Shown: in pieces, positions 1 to 5,674 of the stretch | Position numbering within the stretch: the first letter of the stretch is position 1 | Layout: every line of letters starts with the position of its first letter | Translations under genes and position numbers: made by a program | The notes under the pieces: model-generated | Database searches by the model: none | What the model saw: the letters and a program-made list of their open reading frames with translations, nothing else | What the model was told of the DNA's origin: nothing | Assembly (NCBI GenBank): GCA_016203345.1 | Contig: JACQMZ010000110.1 | Coordinates: 1 to 9,367 of the forward strand | Source of the DNA: Candidatus Woesearchaeota archaeon | Lineage (GTDB): Archaea; Nanobdellota; Nanobdellia; Woesearchaeales; ARS49 | Length of the DNA stretch: 9,367 bases | Direction of reading: 5' to 3'

Positions 1-17
1 AGTAATGCACTTTGGTA

Positions 18-49
18 TTACTCCGTTATTGAGTTTTACTACGTTATTG
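18..49. repeat. Short imperfect direct repeat
   Basis: TTACTCCGTTATTG at 18-31 recurs as TTACTACGTTATTG at 36-49 (13 of 14 bases equal, 18-base period). AGTAAT at 1-6 and ATTACT at 17-22 also form a small inverted pair. I see no convincing gene in 1-100, and no function is apparent. The repeat may continue to the left of the window. Confidence 0.45.
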
Positions 50-102
50 CCTTATCTTGTCGTAGTCATATTGCTCCCGAAGTGATTCACCAAGAATATT
101 GT

Positions 103-149
103 GAATTTTCCGTGTGAGCGAGCCATAGGCGAGCGAACTCGGAAAATTC
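103..149 (+). repeat. Imperfect hairpin element, copy A
   Basis: The outer arms GAATTTTCCG (103-112) and CGGAAAATTC (140-149) pair perfectly. Inside them TGTGAGC (113-119) faces GCGAACT (133-139), and an apical GCC-ATA-GGC closes the hairpin. The mismatches fall as a T-T pair and two tandem G-A/A-G steps, which can form stable sheared pairs in RNA or single-stranded DNA. A second copy with the same inner core lies at 3467-3509 in the opposite orientation. It sits upstream of the kinase TATA box, so it is probably outside that transcript. It could be a dispersed REP-like element or the end of a lost mobile element; there is no transposase nearby. Confidence 0.75.
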
Positions 150-188
150 GTACCCACAGGAGAGCTAAACAGGTACAATTTGACAATA

Positions 189-200
189 ACTTTAAAAACT
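189..200 (+). promoter_or_regulatory. TATA-like box for the kinase gene
   Basis: ACTTTAAAAACT is centred about 26 nt before the ATG at 221. Archaeal TATA boxes sit about 26 nt before the transcription start, so this predicts a leaderless mRNA beginning at or next to that ATG. It also argues against the in-frame ATG at 101. Confidence 0.55.
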
Positions 201-220
201 TCAACAATGGATGCTCGCGG

Positions 221-1081
221 ATGCGCGGCACGTATTCTGCAGGAAACAGAATTGGAGAGTATGTTGTTCTTGAAGACGACTGCAGACACGGGGCATACTG
301 CGAAGTGTACAAAGCCCAGCGGCACAAGAAGAAAGGCTCGCCAGTGGCTGTCAAGGTCCTGCGACACGGCTGCGACGAAAGCTACCTGAGAAGAGAAGTT
401 GCGGCACTCTCGCGGCTCACAGGACACCCAAACATCGTCACCCTTGTCGAAAGTAACGTGTCACATGACATCCCGCACGTCGTCATGCCGTACGTACACA
501 AAACTCTCGCAGACTACCACACTCTCGCAGACTACCGCCCGCCAGATGTTGCCACTGCCCTTTCGCTCATGACTGGAGTACTTGAAGGAATAAAGCACGC
601 ACACGCCCATGGCGTTGTCGGCCTTGACCTGAAACTGCAGAACATCCTTGTTGACGGCAGCACGCCACTGCTGAGCGACTTCAACGTGTCGGACGTGAAA
701 AATCTCAGCGGGTCATTAGGCAGCTTTGTGGCGGGCGGCACTGTCCCGTACATCGCTCCGGAAGTTCTCAGGGGAGAAAAGCAAACGCCAGTCACTGACA
801 TCTACTGCACAGGCCTGCTTTTTTACGAACTCCTGACGGGAAGAGTCGCCCACTTCAGCGCGCCAGACATCGCATGCGTGCGAGCAGACGTTTCTCCCTG
901 GATTGCAGACTGCGTGTACAAAGCTTGCGACGACGTCCCTGCGCGCAGATACAGGTCGGCACATGCATTCAAAAATGCGCTTGACCAAGGCGCAAGAAAG
1001 TCCTCGAGGCACAAAACTGTCCGTGACCTACCTTTTTTCTCTTGGATCGCAAAATTGTGCCTTGCACGAAAATACCCTTAG
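221..1081 (+). CDS. Eukaryotic-like Ser/Thr protein kinase with altered motifs
   Basis: This 286-aa protein is a complete, cytosolic Hanks-type kinase domain without membrane segments or sensor domain; it would transfer phosphate from ATP to Ser/Thr of unknown proteins. Catalytic Lys is K45 in VAVK and its partner is E59. The catalytic loop is GLDLKLQN, with D136 and N141. The metal Asp is D153 in DFN (usually DFG). APE is at 179-181 and the subdomain IX Asp is D193. The HRD motif has become GLD, so this is a non-RD kinase. The glycine loop is worn: only the middle glycine (G24) remains, with R22 and C27 at the other two places. All catalytic residues remain, so activity is plausible. I chose the ATG at 221 because of the TATA spacing and because the preceding 40 in-frame codons run through the hairpin element. 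It converges with the CcdA gene across 110 bp in which I see no gene. Confidence 0.9.
   Translation: MRGTYSAGNRIGEYVVLEDDCRHGAYCEVYKAQRHKKKGSPVAVKVLRHGCDESYLRREVAALSRLTGHPNIVTLVESNVSHDIPHVVMPYVHKTLADYHTLADYRPPDVATALSLMTGVLEGIKHAHAHGVVGLDLKLQNILVDGSTPLLSDFNVSDVKNLSGSLGSFVAGGTVPYIAPEVLRGEKQTPVTDIYCTGLLFYELLTGRVAHFSAPDIACVRADVSPWIADCVYKACDDVPARRYRSAHAFKNALDQGARKSSRHKTVRDLPFFSWIAKLCLARKYP
503..538 (+). repeat. 18-bp tandem duplication inside the kinase gene
   Basis: The units at 503-520 and 521-538 differ by one base (ending CCAC and CCGC). They encode TLADYH followed by TLADYR, just after the hinge region of the kinase. The near identity suggests a recent in-frame duplication that adds six residues. 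Confidence 0.85.
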
Positions 1082-1191
1082 GAAACTGGGAAAAACTCGC
1101 GTCCGCGCTTTGCCGCCACCGCTCAATCGACGATTTCCCTGTATCTTCATGCGGACGACAGACCTGTACTGTTCGATGCGCAATGAGAAAA

Positions 1192-2133
1192 TTATTGTGA
1201 CCGGCGAATTGCGAACACGACTCCTGCACACAACACGACTAGCAAAGGTACAAGCACGACTGGCGAACGCAGCACAGCGCTCTGAAGCAAAACATCATTC
1301 GCAGCCACAAACCACTCCATCGTCCAAGGAACGTACTGGGGGATTGTGTTCATGAAGAACCCAGTTCCTTTGCCTGTAACCATAATCACACCGACAATTA
1401 CCAAAATTACTCCTGAGATCAGATTGTACGTCGTCGTATAAACAGAATGCCCTAACACGCGGGCGTGAAGTGCCCGTCCTGTCATGAATTTCGCAACGTC
1501 AAACCTGTCGCTCAGATACGCGGCAGAAACCAAAGGAATAGCCACGCCCAGCGCATACCCTGCGAACAAAAGCATGCTCTGTCCCAGGGACGCGGCGTTC
1601 GCAGACAAAATGAAAATACCGCCCAACACAGGACCCACGCAAGGCGTCCAGCCAACAGCAAACAAGGCGCCCAAGGCAAACATTCCTGTATGCGATGTGT
1701 GTCTCGTCGGACGCGCCTGATGACTGAAGAACGAAAAACCTACGTTTAATGCAGACATCACACCAAGAGCGATCAAAAGAATTCCTGATATCACCGCAGC
1801 GTATTCCTTGTACGGATTAAACACTTCTCCTGCAAACCCCGCAATTACTCCAAACAACACAAACGCGGCGATCAAGCCAAGAGAAAACATGATCGTCATC
1901 TGAACCGCCTGACGACGCTCACTGAACAAGTAGGAAAAAAACATGGGAAGCACTACAAACCCGCAAGGGCTTGCAAAAGTGATGATGCCCGCAAGCACTG
2001 CAACAGCAAAAGACAACGACTGTGCAAGAGTCAGCTGATAGTCAAACATGCGCTGCACGCCAATTGGTAATTCGTATCCCCACACGCCGAGCGCGAACAG
2101 TAGCGCGATGAGCACAAAGAGAAACTGCCTCAT
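1192..2133 (-). CDS. ccdA: CcdA/DsbD-family transmembrane thiol-electron carrier
   Basis: This 313-aa polytopic membrane protein carries the two signature cysteines of the CcdA / DsbD-beta family. C57 is in ASPCGFVVLP and C165 is in GWTPCVGPVLGG, each at the start of a three-helix half-repeat. Family members pass reducing equivalents from cytosolic thioredoxin across the membrane to extracytoplasmic thiol proteins, as in cytochrome c maturation and disulfide reduction. It has an extra N-terminal helix (about 3-19) and a long C-terminal part with two more hydrophobic stretches (about 240-260 and 290-308), so it is longer than minimal archaeal CcdA. Its ATG overlaps the stop of the regulator gene as ATGA (2130-2133), so the two are translationally coupled. 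No c-type haem motif or thioredoxin gene is seen nearby. The Cys-rich proteins encoded from 2651 onward are the natural candidate clients, which is an inference. Exact substrate unknown. Confidence 0.92.
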   Translation of the reverse strand: MRQFLFVLIALLFALGVWGYELPIGVQRMFDYQLTLAQSLSFAVAVLAGIITFASPCGFVVLPMFFSYLFSERRQAVQMTIMFSLGLIAAFVLFGVIAGFAGEVFNPYKEYAAVISGILLIALGVMSALNVGFSFFSHQARPTRHTSHTGMFALGALFAVGWTPCVGPVLGGIFILSANAASLGQSMLLFAGYALGVAIPLVSAAYLSDRFDVAKFMTGRALHARVLGHSVYTTTYNLISGVILVIVGVIMVTGKGTGFFMNTIPQYVPWTMEWFVAANDVLLQSAVLRSPVVLVPLLVVLCAGVVFAIRRSQ

Positions 2134-2474
2134 TTCTTATTTCCCCTCTCAAACCGCTCAGCAAAATACGCCACTGCCTTCGTGCCAAACCGATCTACCA
2201 AGCCCTTTACGGCACGCTCAACCACAGACTGCTCAAACTCCTGCCTGGATTTCTCCGGGAAATAAACATATCGAAGTCCGCCTCTCCCAGTCTCTATAGA
2301 CCTGCCAACAATCCCTTCCTTATGCAACCTGTCCAGAGCAACTGCGACAGACGTGAGCGCTGCTTTACCTTTGATACGGTCATGAATATTCCTCACTTTC
2401 AGACGCCGCTCTTGCCACAATACTTCAAGAATTTGTTTTTCAAGCGGGCTTAGCTGAAGAGCATCGTGGTTCAT
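2130..2474 (-). CDS. BlaI/MecI/CopY-family winged-helix regulator
   Basis: The 114-aa protein starts MNHDALQLSPLEKQILEVLW and has a winged helix at about 8-72, including the recognition segment LTSVAVALDRLHKEGIV and the wing RGGLRYVYFP. The pattern matches the penicillinase-repressor (BlaI/MecI/CopY) family. A helical C-terminal part (about 75-110) would dimerise. Family members bind dyad operators and usually repress a neighbouring operon. There is no cysteine, so it lacks the CxC metal site of CopY; if it senses metal it must do so otherwise or respond to a partner. The ATG at 2474 is about 29 nt downstream of a TATA-like box; the open frame further upstream (to 2594) runs through the palindromes and is rejected. 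It is the first gene of a two-gene operon with ccdA and divergent from the surface-protein operon. BlaI-like plus CcdA pairs are, as I recall, common in archaea. Confidence 0.85.
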   Translation of the reverse strand: MNHDALQLSPLEKQILEVLWQERRLKVRNIHDRIKGKAALTSVAVALDRLHKEGIVGRSIETGRGGLRYVYFPEKSRQEFEQSVVERAVKGLVDRFGTKAVAYFAERFERGNKK

Positions 2475-2497
2475 ATCACGTGACAAGCGCAGGTTGC

Positions 2498-2509
2498 TTA
2501 TATATTTTA
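2498..2509 (-). promoter_or_regulatory. TATA-like box for the regulator-ccdA operon
   Basis: On the minus strand the sequence reads TAAAATATATAA. It is centred about 29 nt before the ATG at 2474, so the mRNA should be leaderless or nearly so. No ribosome site is visible before that ATG. Confidence 0.6.
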
Positions 2510-2516
2510 CTTCTTT

Positions 2517-2537
2517 TGCAAAGCTTTGCATGCAAAG
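2517..2537. promoter_or_regulatory. Candidate operator: three contiguous 7-bp half-sites
   Basis: TGCAAAG (2517-2523), CTTTGCA (2524-2530) and TGCAAAG (2531-2537) abut without gaps. They make two overlapping perfect 14-bp palindromes, 2517-2530 and 2524-2537. The block lies just upstream of the regulator TATA box and next to a second TATA-like sequence at 2544-2555. Stacked half-sites in a divergent region beside a dimeric winged-helix gene are what an autoregulatory operator looks like. Binding by that protein is an inference. Confidence 0.55.
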
Positions 2538-2543
2538 GAAAGC

Positions 2544-2563
2544 TTTATATATAAGCCGGCTTT
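2544..2563. promoter_or_regulatory. Second TATA-like sequence and adjoining palindrome
   Basis: TTTATATATAAG (2544-2555) is nearly self-complementary and could act on either strand. It is followed by the perfect palindrome AAGCCGGCTT (2554-2563). On the minus strand it would start transcription inside the half-site block at about 2523; on the plus strand it would start near 2576. Whether it is a promoter or only part of the operator is unclear. Confidence 0.35.
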
Positions 2564-2580
2564 TCATCTGTTGTAAAGCA

Positions 2581-2595
2581 ATTGTTAAAAACAAT
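2581..2595. promoter_or_regulatory. Inverted repeat just upstream of the surface-operon TATA box
   Basis: ATTGTT (2581-2586) and AACAAT (2590-2595) are separated by AAA and end one base before the TATA box at 2597. A protein bound here would cover the place of the TFB recognition element, so it is a second candidate operator. It is short and A/T-rich, so chance is possible. Confidence 0.35.
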
Positions 2596-2596
2596 C

Positions 2597-2605
2597 CTTA
2601 TATAG
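2597..2605 (+). promoter_or_regulatory. TATA-like box for the surface-protein operon
   Basis: CTTATATAG is centred about 50 nt before the ATG at 2651, which places transcription start near 2627 and leaves a leader of about 24 nt. That leader contains the ribosome site at 2639-2645, so this transcript is leadered, unlike the other promoters in the window. Confidence 0.55.
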
Positions 2606-2638
2606 CGCCTGCGAATGACAAACGCAAAACACAACACA

Positions 2639-2645
2639 GGGGTGA
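2639..2645 (+). promoter_or_regulatory. Ribosome binding site fixing the start at 2651
   Basis: GGGGTGA lies 5 nt before the ATG at 2651. It selects MAKRKQEEN as the N-terminus over the in-frame ATG at 2615, which would lie upstream of the predicted transcription start. Confidence 0.7.
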
Positions 2646-2650
2646 CGATC

Positions 2651-3469
2651 ATGGCAAAACGAAAACAAGAAGAAAACTTAGACAACATGGACACTACTGA
2701 CTCTGCAGAAGAACAGACACGTGCTCAAGAACCGGCGAGAAAATACGCCAGAACAAAGTCGCACTCAGAAGATGACGACGATGTCCTTACCAACAAGCTC
2801 ATGATCGGCGTGTTTGTCGCCGCAATCCTCATCCTGTTCAATGGATTCCAACTCATCAGCCTCGCATCCTCCCTCTCGGGCGGATCAGGAGGCGCAAGCG
2901 CAGTGCTGTCAGTCATGCGCGGCAGCGGCACCGTCACCCTTGGCGCAAAAGAAACAGTCGGCACTGCCCTCACTGCAGTCATCAACCAGCCACCTGTGCT
3001 CCCCGGCTACGGCACGCGCATGATCAAAATGGAAACCATCAGCGAAATCCCAGTCAAATCAAAAACAGGAGACGCAGTGCAGGACGCCATCAATACCCTC
3101 GTTCCGACTGGCACGCCCTTCTATGGCACAGATGCAGGAGTCAGCTTTGATGACCCCATCAACTCGATGCAGCAATGGGGAAAGCTTGAACGAAGCACAA
3201 AACTCACCCCAGAACAGGAACAACGCTGGAATAAAATCGTTGGCAGTTTCACGTGCGACTATTGCTGCGGCAGCCCACAGAACCCGACTATTATTAACAG
3301 GTGCGGATGCGCGCATGCAGCAGCATGGAGAGGAATTGCAAAATTCATGATCGGCAAATACGGAGACCAATACACAGACGCCCAAATCCTCGGCGAAATG
3401 AGCAGATGGAAAGCACTCTGGTATCCCGGACCGACCATCAAAAGAGCGTTTGAAGAAGGCGTACTGTGA
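2651..3469 (+). CDS. Membrane-anchored Cys/His protein with PCYCGC-like motif
   Basis: This 272-aa protein has a charged N-terminal arm with an acidic run near 41-46, one membrane helix at about 50-72, a Gly/Ser linker (SGGSGGAS), and a long domain that should lie outside the cell. The domain holds a tight cysteine cluster: C202-x2-C205-C206, then after 11 residues C218-x-C220-x-H222, followed by AAAWRG and the segment EMSRWKALWYPGP near the end. This resembles the PCYCGC-motif protein family, whose function is not established; six conserved thiol/imidazole ligands suggest metal binding. The similarity is my recollection and should be treated as tentative. It is the first gene of the six-gene run, so it sits closest to the shared control region. 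Its stop codon is the first part of hairpin element copy B. Its anchor and linker resemble those of the proteins at 5675 and 6240. Confidence 0.8.
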   Translation: MAKRKQEENLDNMDTTDSAEEQTRAQEPARKYARTKSHSEDDDDVLTNKLMIGVFVAAILILFNGFQLISLASSLSGGSGGASAVLSVMRGSGTVTLGAKETVGTALTAVINQPPVLPGYGTRMIKMETISEIPVKSKTGDAVQDAINTLVPTGTPFYGTDAGVSFDDPINSMQQWGKLERSTKLTPEQEQRWNKIVGSFTCDYCCGSPQNPTIINRCGCAHAAAWRGIAKFMIGKYGDQYTDAQILGEMSRWKALWYPGPTIKRAFEEGVL

Positions 3470-3509
3470 AATTCTCGAGTTCGCCCTTCGGGCTCACACG
3501 AGAATTTCA
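3467..3509 (-). repeat. Imperfect hairpin element, copy B
   Basis: The outer arms TGAAATTCTCG (3467-3477) and CGAGAATTTCA (3499-3509) pair perfectly. On the minus strand the inner part is TGTGAGCCC, a GAA loop and GGGCGAACT, with the same T-T and tandem G-A steps as copy A at 103-149. The outer stem differs from copy A at three positions, all compensated on the other arm. It begins in the stop codon of the preceding gene and ends directly before the GGTGA ribosome site of the next one (3510-3514), so in the transcript it may act on mRNA stability or initiation at 3526. Confidence 0.8.
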
Positions 3510-3525
3510 GGTGAAGTAAAAATCA

Positions 3526-4695
3526 ATGAGCAAGAAGAAACTTACGGTAGCACACGCATGGAAAACGAAAATACTCGGGTACGCGGGAGGAGTGAGTGGA
3601 GGAGCCACAGTGCTCGGCAGCTACCAACTCTGTCACAGCATCTGCCTTGGCATCATCAGCCTGCTTTCAATCATTGGAATCACTGTGGTTGGCATGCCGT
3701 TGATGTTCCTCAACACCATCAGCGTGCCTGTGTGGATTCTGGCAGTAGTGATGTTGGCAGTCACCGGAGTATTGGCGATGCGCCATGCGTGCGTGTCCCG
3801 CAAACTCTTGCTTGCGAACTTCGGCCTCATCGTGGCAGGAACGCCGTTTCGCGCAGTACAACCCTACCAATTACTAGTTTGGATTGTGGGAGGAGGGATA
3901 GTGCTGACCAGCATCGTCCTTGCGGTGGGTAAAGGAATGAAGACAAAAAAACAGAAAACAACAGTGGCGACGTGGATTCTCGGAACAGCAGTCGTTGTCG
4001 TGCTTGGGCTTGTCATATTCAACACGTATACTCTTGTGAATCTGAATTCAGCAAAAGTCCCACAAGCGCCAATGATGGGATCGCCCATGACGCGCATGCA
4101 ATTCACAGCACACGACCAAATGCTGGCACACGAAATGATGGACGAAAACGGCGACGGCATGTGCGACACGTGCGGCATGCCCATCGACCAGTGCATCGCA
4201 TCAGGAATGATGGAGTGCAGCATGGCTTCGGACGCAAAAATTGGATTGCTTGGCTCATCGCATCACCACGTTGACTGGAAAATTTACCTCAATGGCGAAG
4301 CGATTGACATGAGTCCCTATGGACTGCCACTAAAGGACCCTGAGAAAGGCAGCATGTTTGCCCACATGGAAGGAGGCTCTCCGGAAGAAAAAATCGGAGA
4401 CGTCATACACTTCCATGCCACTGGTGTTACTTTGAACTTTTTACTTGACAGCATCGGCATGAAACTCTCCCCAACCTGTTTCACCACAGACATGAACGAG
4501 TACTGTTCGACATCCCAGCTAACACTGAAGTTCTTCGTCAATGGAAAACCGAATAATGAAAACGGCGATTATATTCCGCAAAACGGCGACCAAATACTCA
4601 TCAGTTACGGGCCAAACAACGAAGATGTCAGCAAACAACTGGAGTCGGTCACGAGTTTTGCGAGAAACTATTACACAAAAAGAGGGCAGAAATGA
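3526..4695 (+). CDS. Three-part membrane protein: helices, Cys module, His-rich domain
   Basis: The 389-aa protein joins three parts. Residues 1-170 hold about five membrane helices; C36-x3-C40 and a Cys in RHACVSRK lie at membrane edges, loosely like heavy-metal membrane carriers of the Mer type (weak resemblance). Residues 205-231 hold MDENGDGMCDTCGM...C223...C231: an EF-hand-like D206-x-N208-x-D210-G loop fused to C213-x2-C216. Residues 246-389 begin HHHVDWKIYLNG and contain HMEGG, VIHFHATGVTL, a pair of Cys and a final QILISYG, which I recall as a conserved archaeal exported domain without known function. The segment before the module is Met-rich (about 181-205). Start: ATG 3526, with GGTGA at 3510-3514 (long spacer of 11). 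Its stop overlaps the next start as ATGA. Likely role: binding or moving a soft metal at the cell surface; the metal is unknown. The fifth helix resembles the anchors of its neighbours. Confidence 0.8.
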   Translation: MSKKKLTVAHAWKTKILGYAGGVSGGATVLGSYQLCHSICLGIISLLSIIGITVVGMPLMFLNTISVPVWILAVVMLAVTGVLAMRHACVSRKLLLANFGLIVAGTPFRAVQPYQLLVWIVGGGIVLTSIVLAVGKGMKTKKQKTTVATWILGTAVVVVLGLVIFNTYTLVNLNSAKVPQAPMMGSPMTRMQFTAHDQMLAHEMMDENGDGMCDTCGMPIDQCIASGMMECSMASDAKIGLLGSSHHHVDWKIYLNGEAIDMSPYGLPLKDPEKGSMFAHMEGGSPEEKIGDVIHFHATGVTLNFLLDSIGMKLSPTCFTTDMNEYCSTSQLTLKFFVNGKPNNENGDYIPQNGDQILISYGPNNEDVSKQLESVTSFARNYYTKRGQK

Positions 4696-5642
4696 GCAGA
4701 AACATCATCATCGGACTGCTGATTCTCTTGGGCGCATGCGCTCCTGAGCAATCCAAAGACTTTCTCTTTGCTGCCAATCAGAATGACAACTCAGTGTCTG
4801 TACTCGATGCGCATACACTAACAGAAGTAAAAAGAATAGCGGTAGGCGCAAAACCCATCGGGCTTGTCGCTACAGGCAAACGCGTGTTCATCGCTGACGA
4901 GACATCAGGCACGGTCTCGGTCATTGACACCGAACGGCTTGTTTTGGAGAAAACACTCACGACAGGAGCAGGAACCCACGACGTTGTTGTCACGCGTGAT
5001 GGTACTAAAATATATGCGACAAATCTGAACAATGACAGCCTATCCGTGATTGATCCCATAACCCTATCCGTCAAAAAGATCGATCTCAAACCAGGCACAA
5101 AACCCCACGCATATGGCGTGAACCCTGCCACAGGAGAAATCTGGCTCGCGAATTGGGGCACAAACACCATTTCCATCCTCAACGATGACATGATTACTGC
5201 AGAAATTCAAACAGGAAAAATTCCACAACACTTCATTTTCACTTCAGACGGAAACACTGTGTTTGCGACCATGGGAGGAGATAACCAAACATGGGCGTAT
5301 GGCGTCAATAGTCATGAGGTGAAGAAGAAAATCGATGTTCCAGGACCTCGACCCACTTTCAACATGATCACTCCTGATGACAAGTACGTGCTTGTCTCCA
5401 ACACCAAAGGCAATCAACTCACCATTATTGATCCGTCGACAAACGAGGTTGTGAAGCATCTTTATGTAGGAAACGGTCCTGAGCACATCATCGTCACACC
5501 TGATGGTAAAACTGCGTATGTGAGCATTGGGGAAGACGATGCAATTGCAGTTATTGACATCGCAACGCTTACGATGGAGAAGCACGTGCAGCTTGCGTCA
5601 GGCAGCCATCCGCACGGCATCATCCTTGTGAGGACAGGATGA
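4692..5642 (+). CDS. YVTN-type beta-propeller surface lipoprotein
   Basis: The 316-aa protein opens with a lipoprotein-like signal, a hydrophobic stretch at 5-13 ending in LGAC with C16 as the lipid-attachment candidate. The rest is a run of about seven blades with recurring units such as NSVSVLDAHTL, GTVSVIDTERL, DSLSVIDPITL, NQLTIIDPSTN and DAIAVIDIATL, and surface strands like DGKTAYVSIG. This is the YVTN/YncE-type repeat, a seven-bladed propeller. Such proteins bind varied ligands and include haem- or metal-linked enzymes, but I see no haem motif, so the ligand is unknown. Histidines that could face the centre occur in GTHDV, KPHAYG, PQHFI, PEHII and HPHG, one per blade. That regular placement is a hint of a metal or anion site. 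The ATG overlaps the preceding stop (ATGA), and GAGG lies just upstream, so it is coupled to the membrane protein. Confidence 0.88.
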   Translation: MSRNIIIGLLILLGACAPEQSKDFLFAANQNDNSVSVLDAHTLTEVKRIAVGAKPIGLVATGKRVFIADETSGTVSVIDTERLVLEKTLTTGAGTHDVVVTRDGTKIYATNLNNDSLSVIDPITLSVKKIDLKPGTKPHAYGVNPATGEIWLANWGTNTISILNDDMITAEIQTGKIPQHFIFTSDGNTVFATMGGDNQTWAYGVNSHEVKKKIDVPGPRPTFNMITPDDKYVLVSNTKGNQLTIIDPSTNEVVKHLYVGNGPEHIIVTPDGKTAYVSIGEDDAIAVIDIATLTMEKHVQLASGSHPHGIILVRTG

Positions 5643-5674
5643 GGTGTTATTTTGACCAGAGGTAGGCAACCAAA

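Noticed and set aside
103..149. Kink-turn RNA reading of the hairpin with tandem G-A pairs
   Set aside because: The typical three-nucleotide bulge beside the G-A pairs is missing; the internal loops are symmetric, so it is reported as a structured repeat only.
101..220. Upstream in-frame extension of the kinase to the ATG at 101
   Set aside because: It would translate the hairpin element into an Arg/Lys-rich stretch and lie upstream of the TATA-like box at 189-200; kinase homology begins only after 221.
44..427. Minus-strand open frame of 127 codons at the left edge
   Set aside because: Most of it lies opposite the kinase domain and the hairpin element, and the translation has no recognisable feature. 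The only part outside (44-100) is too short to support a gene.
1082..1191. Possible small RNA or terminator between the convergent kinase and CcdA genes
   Set aside because: I found no clean stem, no T-run at the proper place and no promoter-like box within these 110 bases.
903..1355. Plus-strand open frame of 150 codons across the kinase end and the CcdA end
   Set aside because: It overlaps two well supported genes in other frames, and its product is low-complexity and basic without domain signals.
2475..2594. 40-codon upstream extension of the regulator
   Set aside because: It runs through the palindromes and TATA boxes of the control region, while the winged-helix homology starts a few residues after the ATG at 2474.
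3467..3509. Intrinsic terminator reading of hairpin copy B
   Set aside because: No T-run follows the stem, the next gene's ribosome site comes directly after it, and the operon continues for five genes.
3450..3932. Plus-strand open frame of 160 codons over the start of the 389-aa gene
   Set aside because: It shadows the clear membrane helices of the gene at 3526 and reads through the hairpin element.
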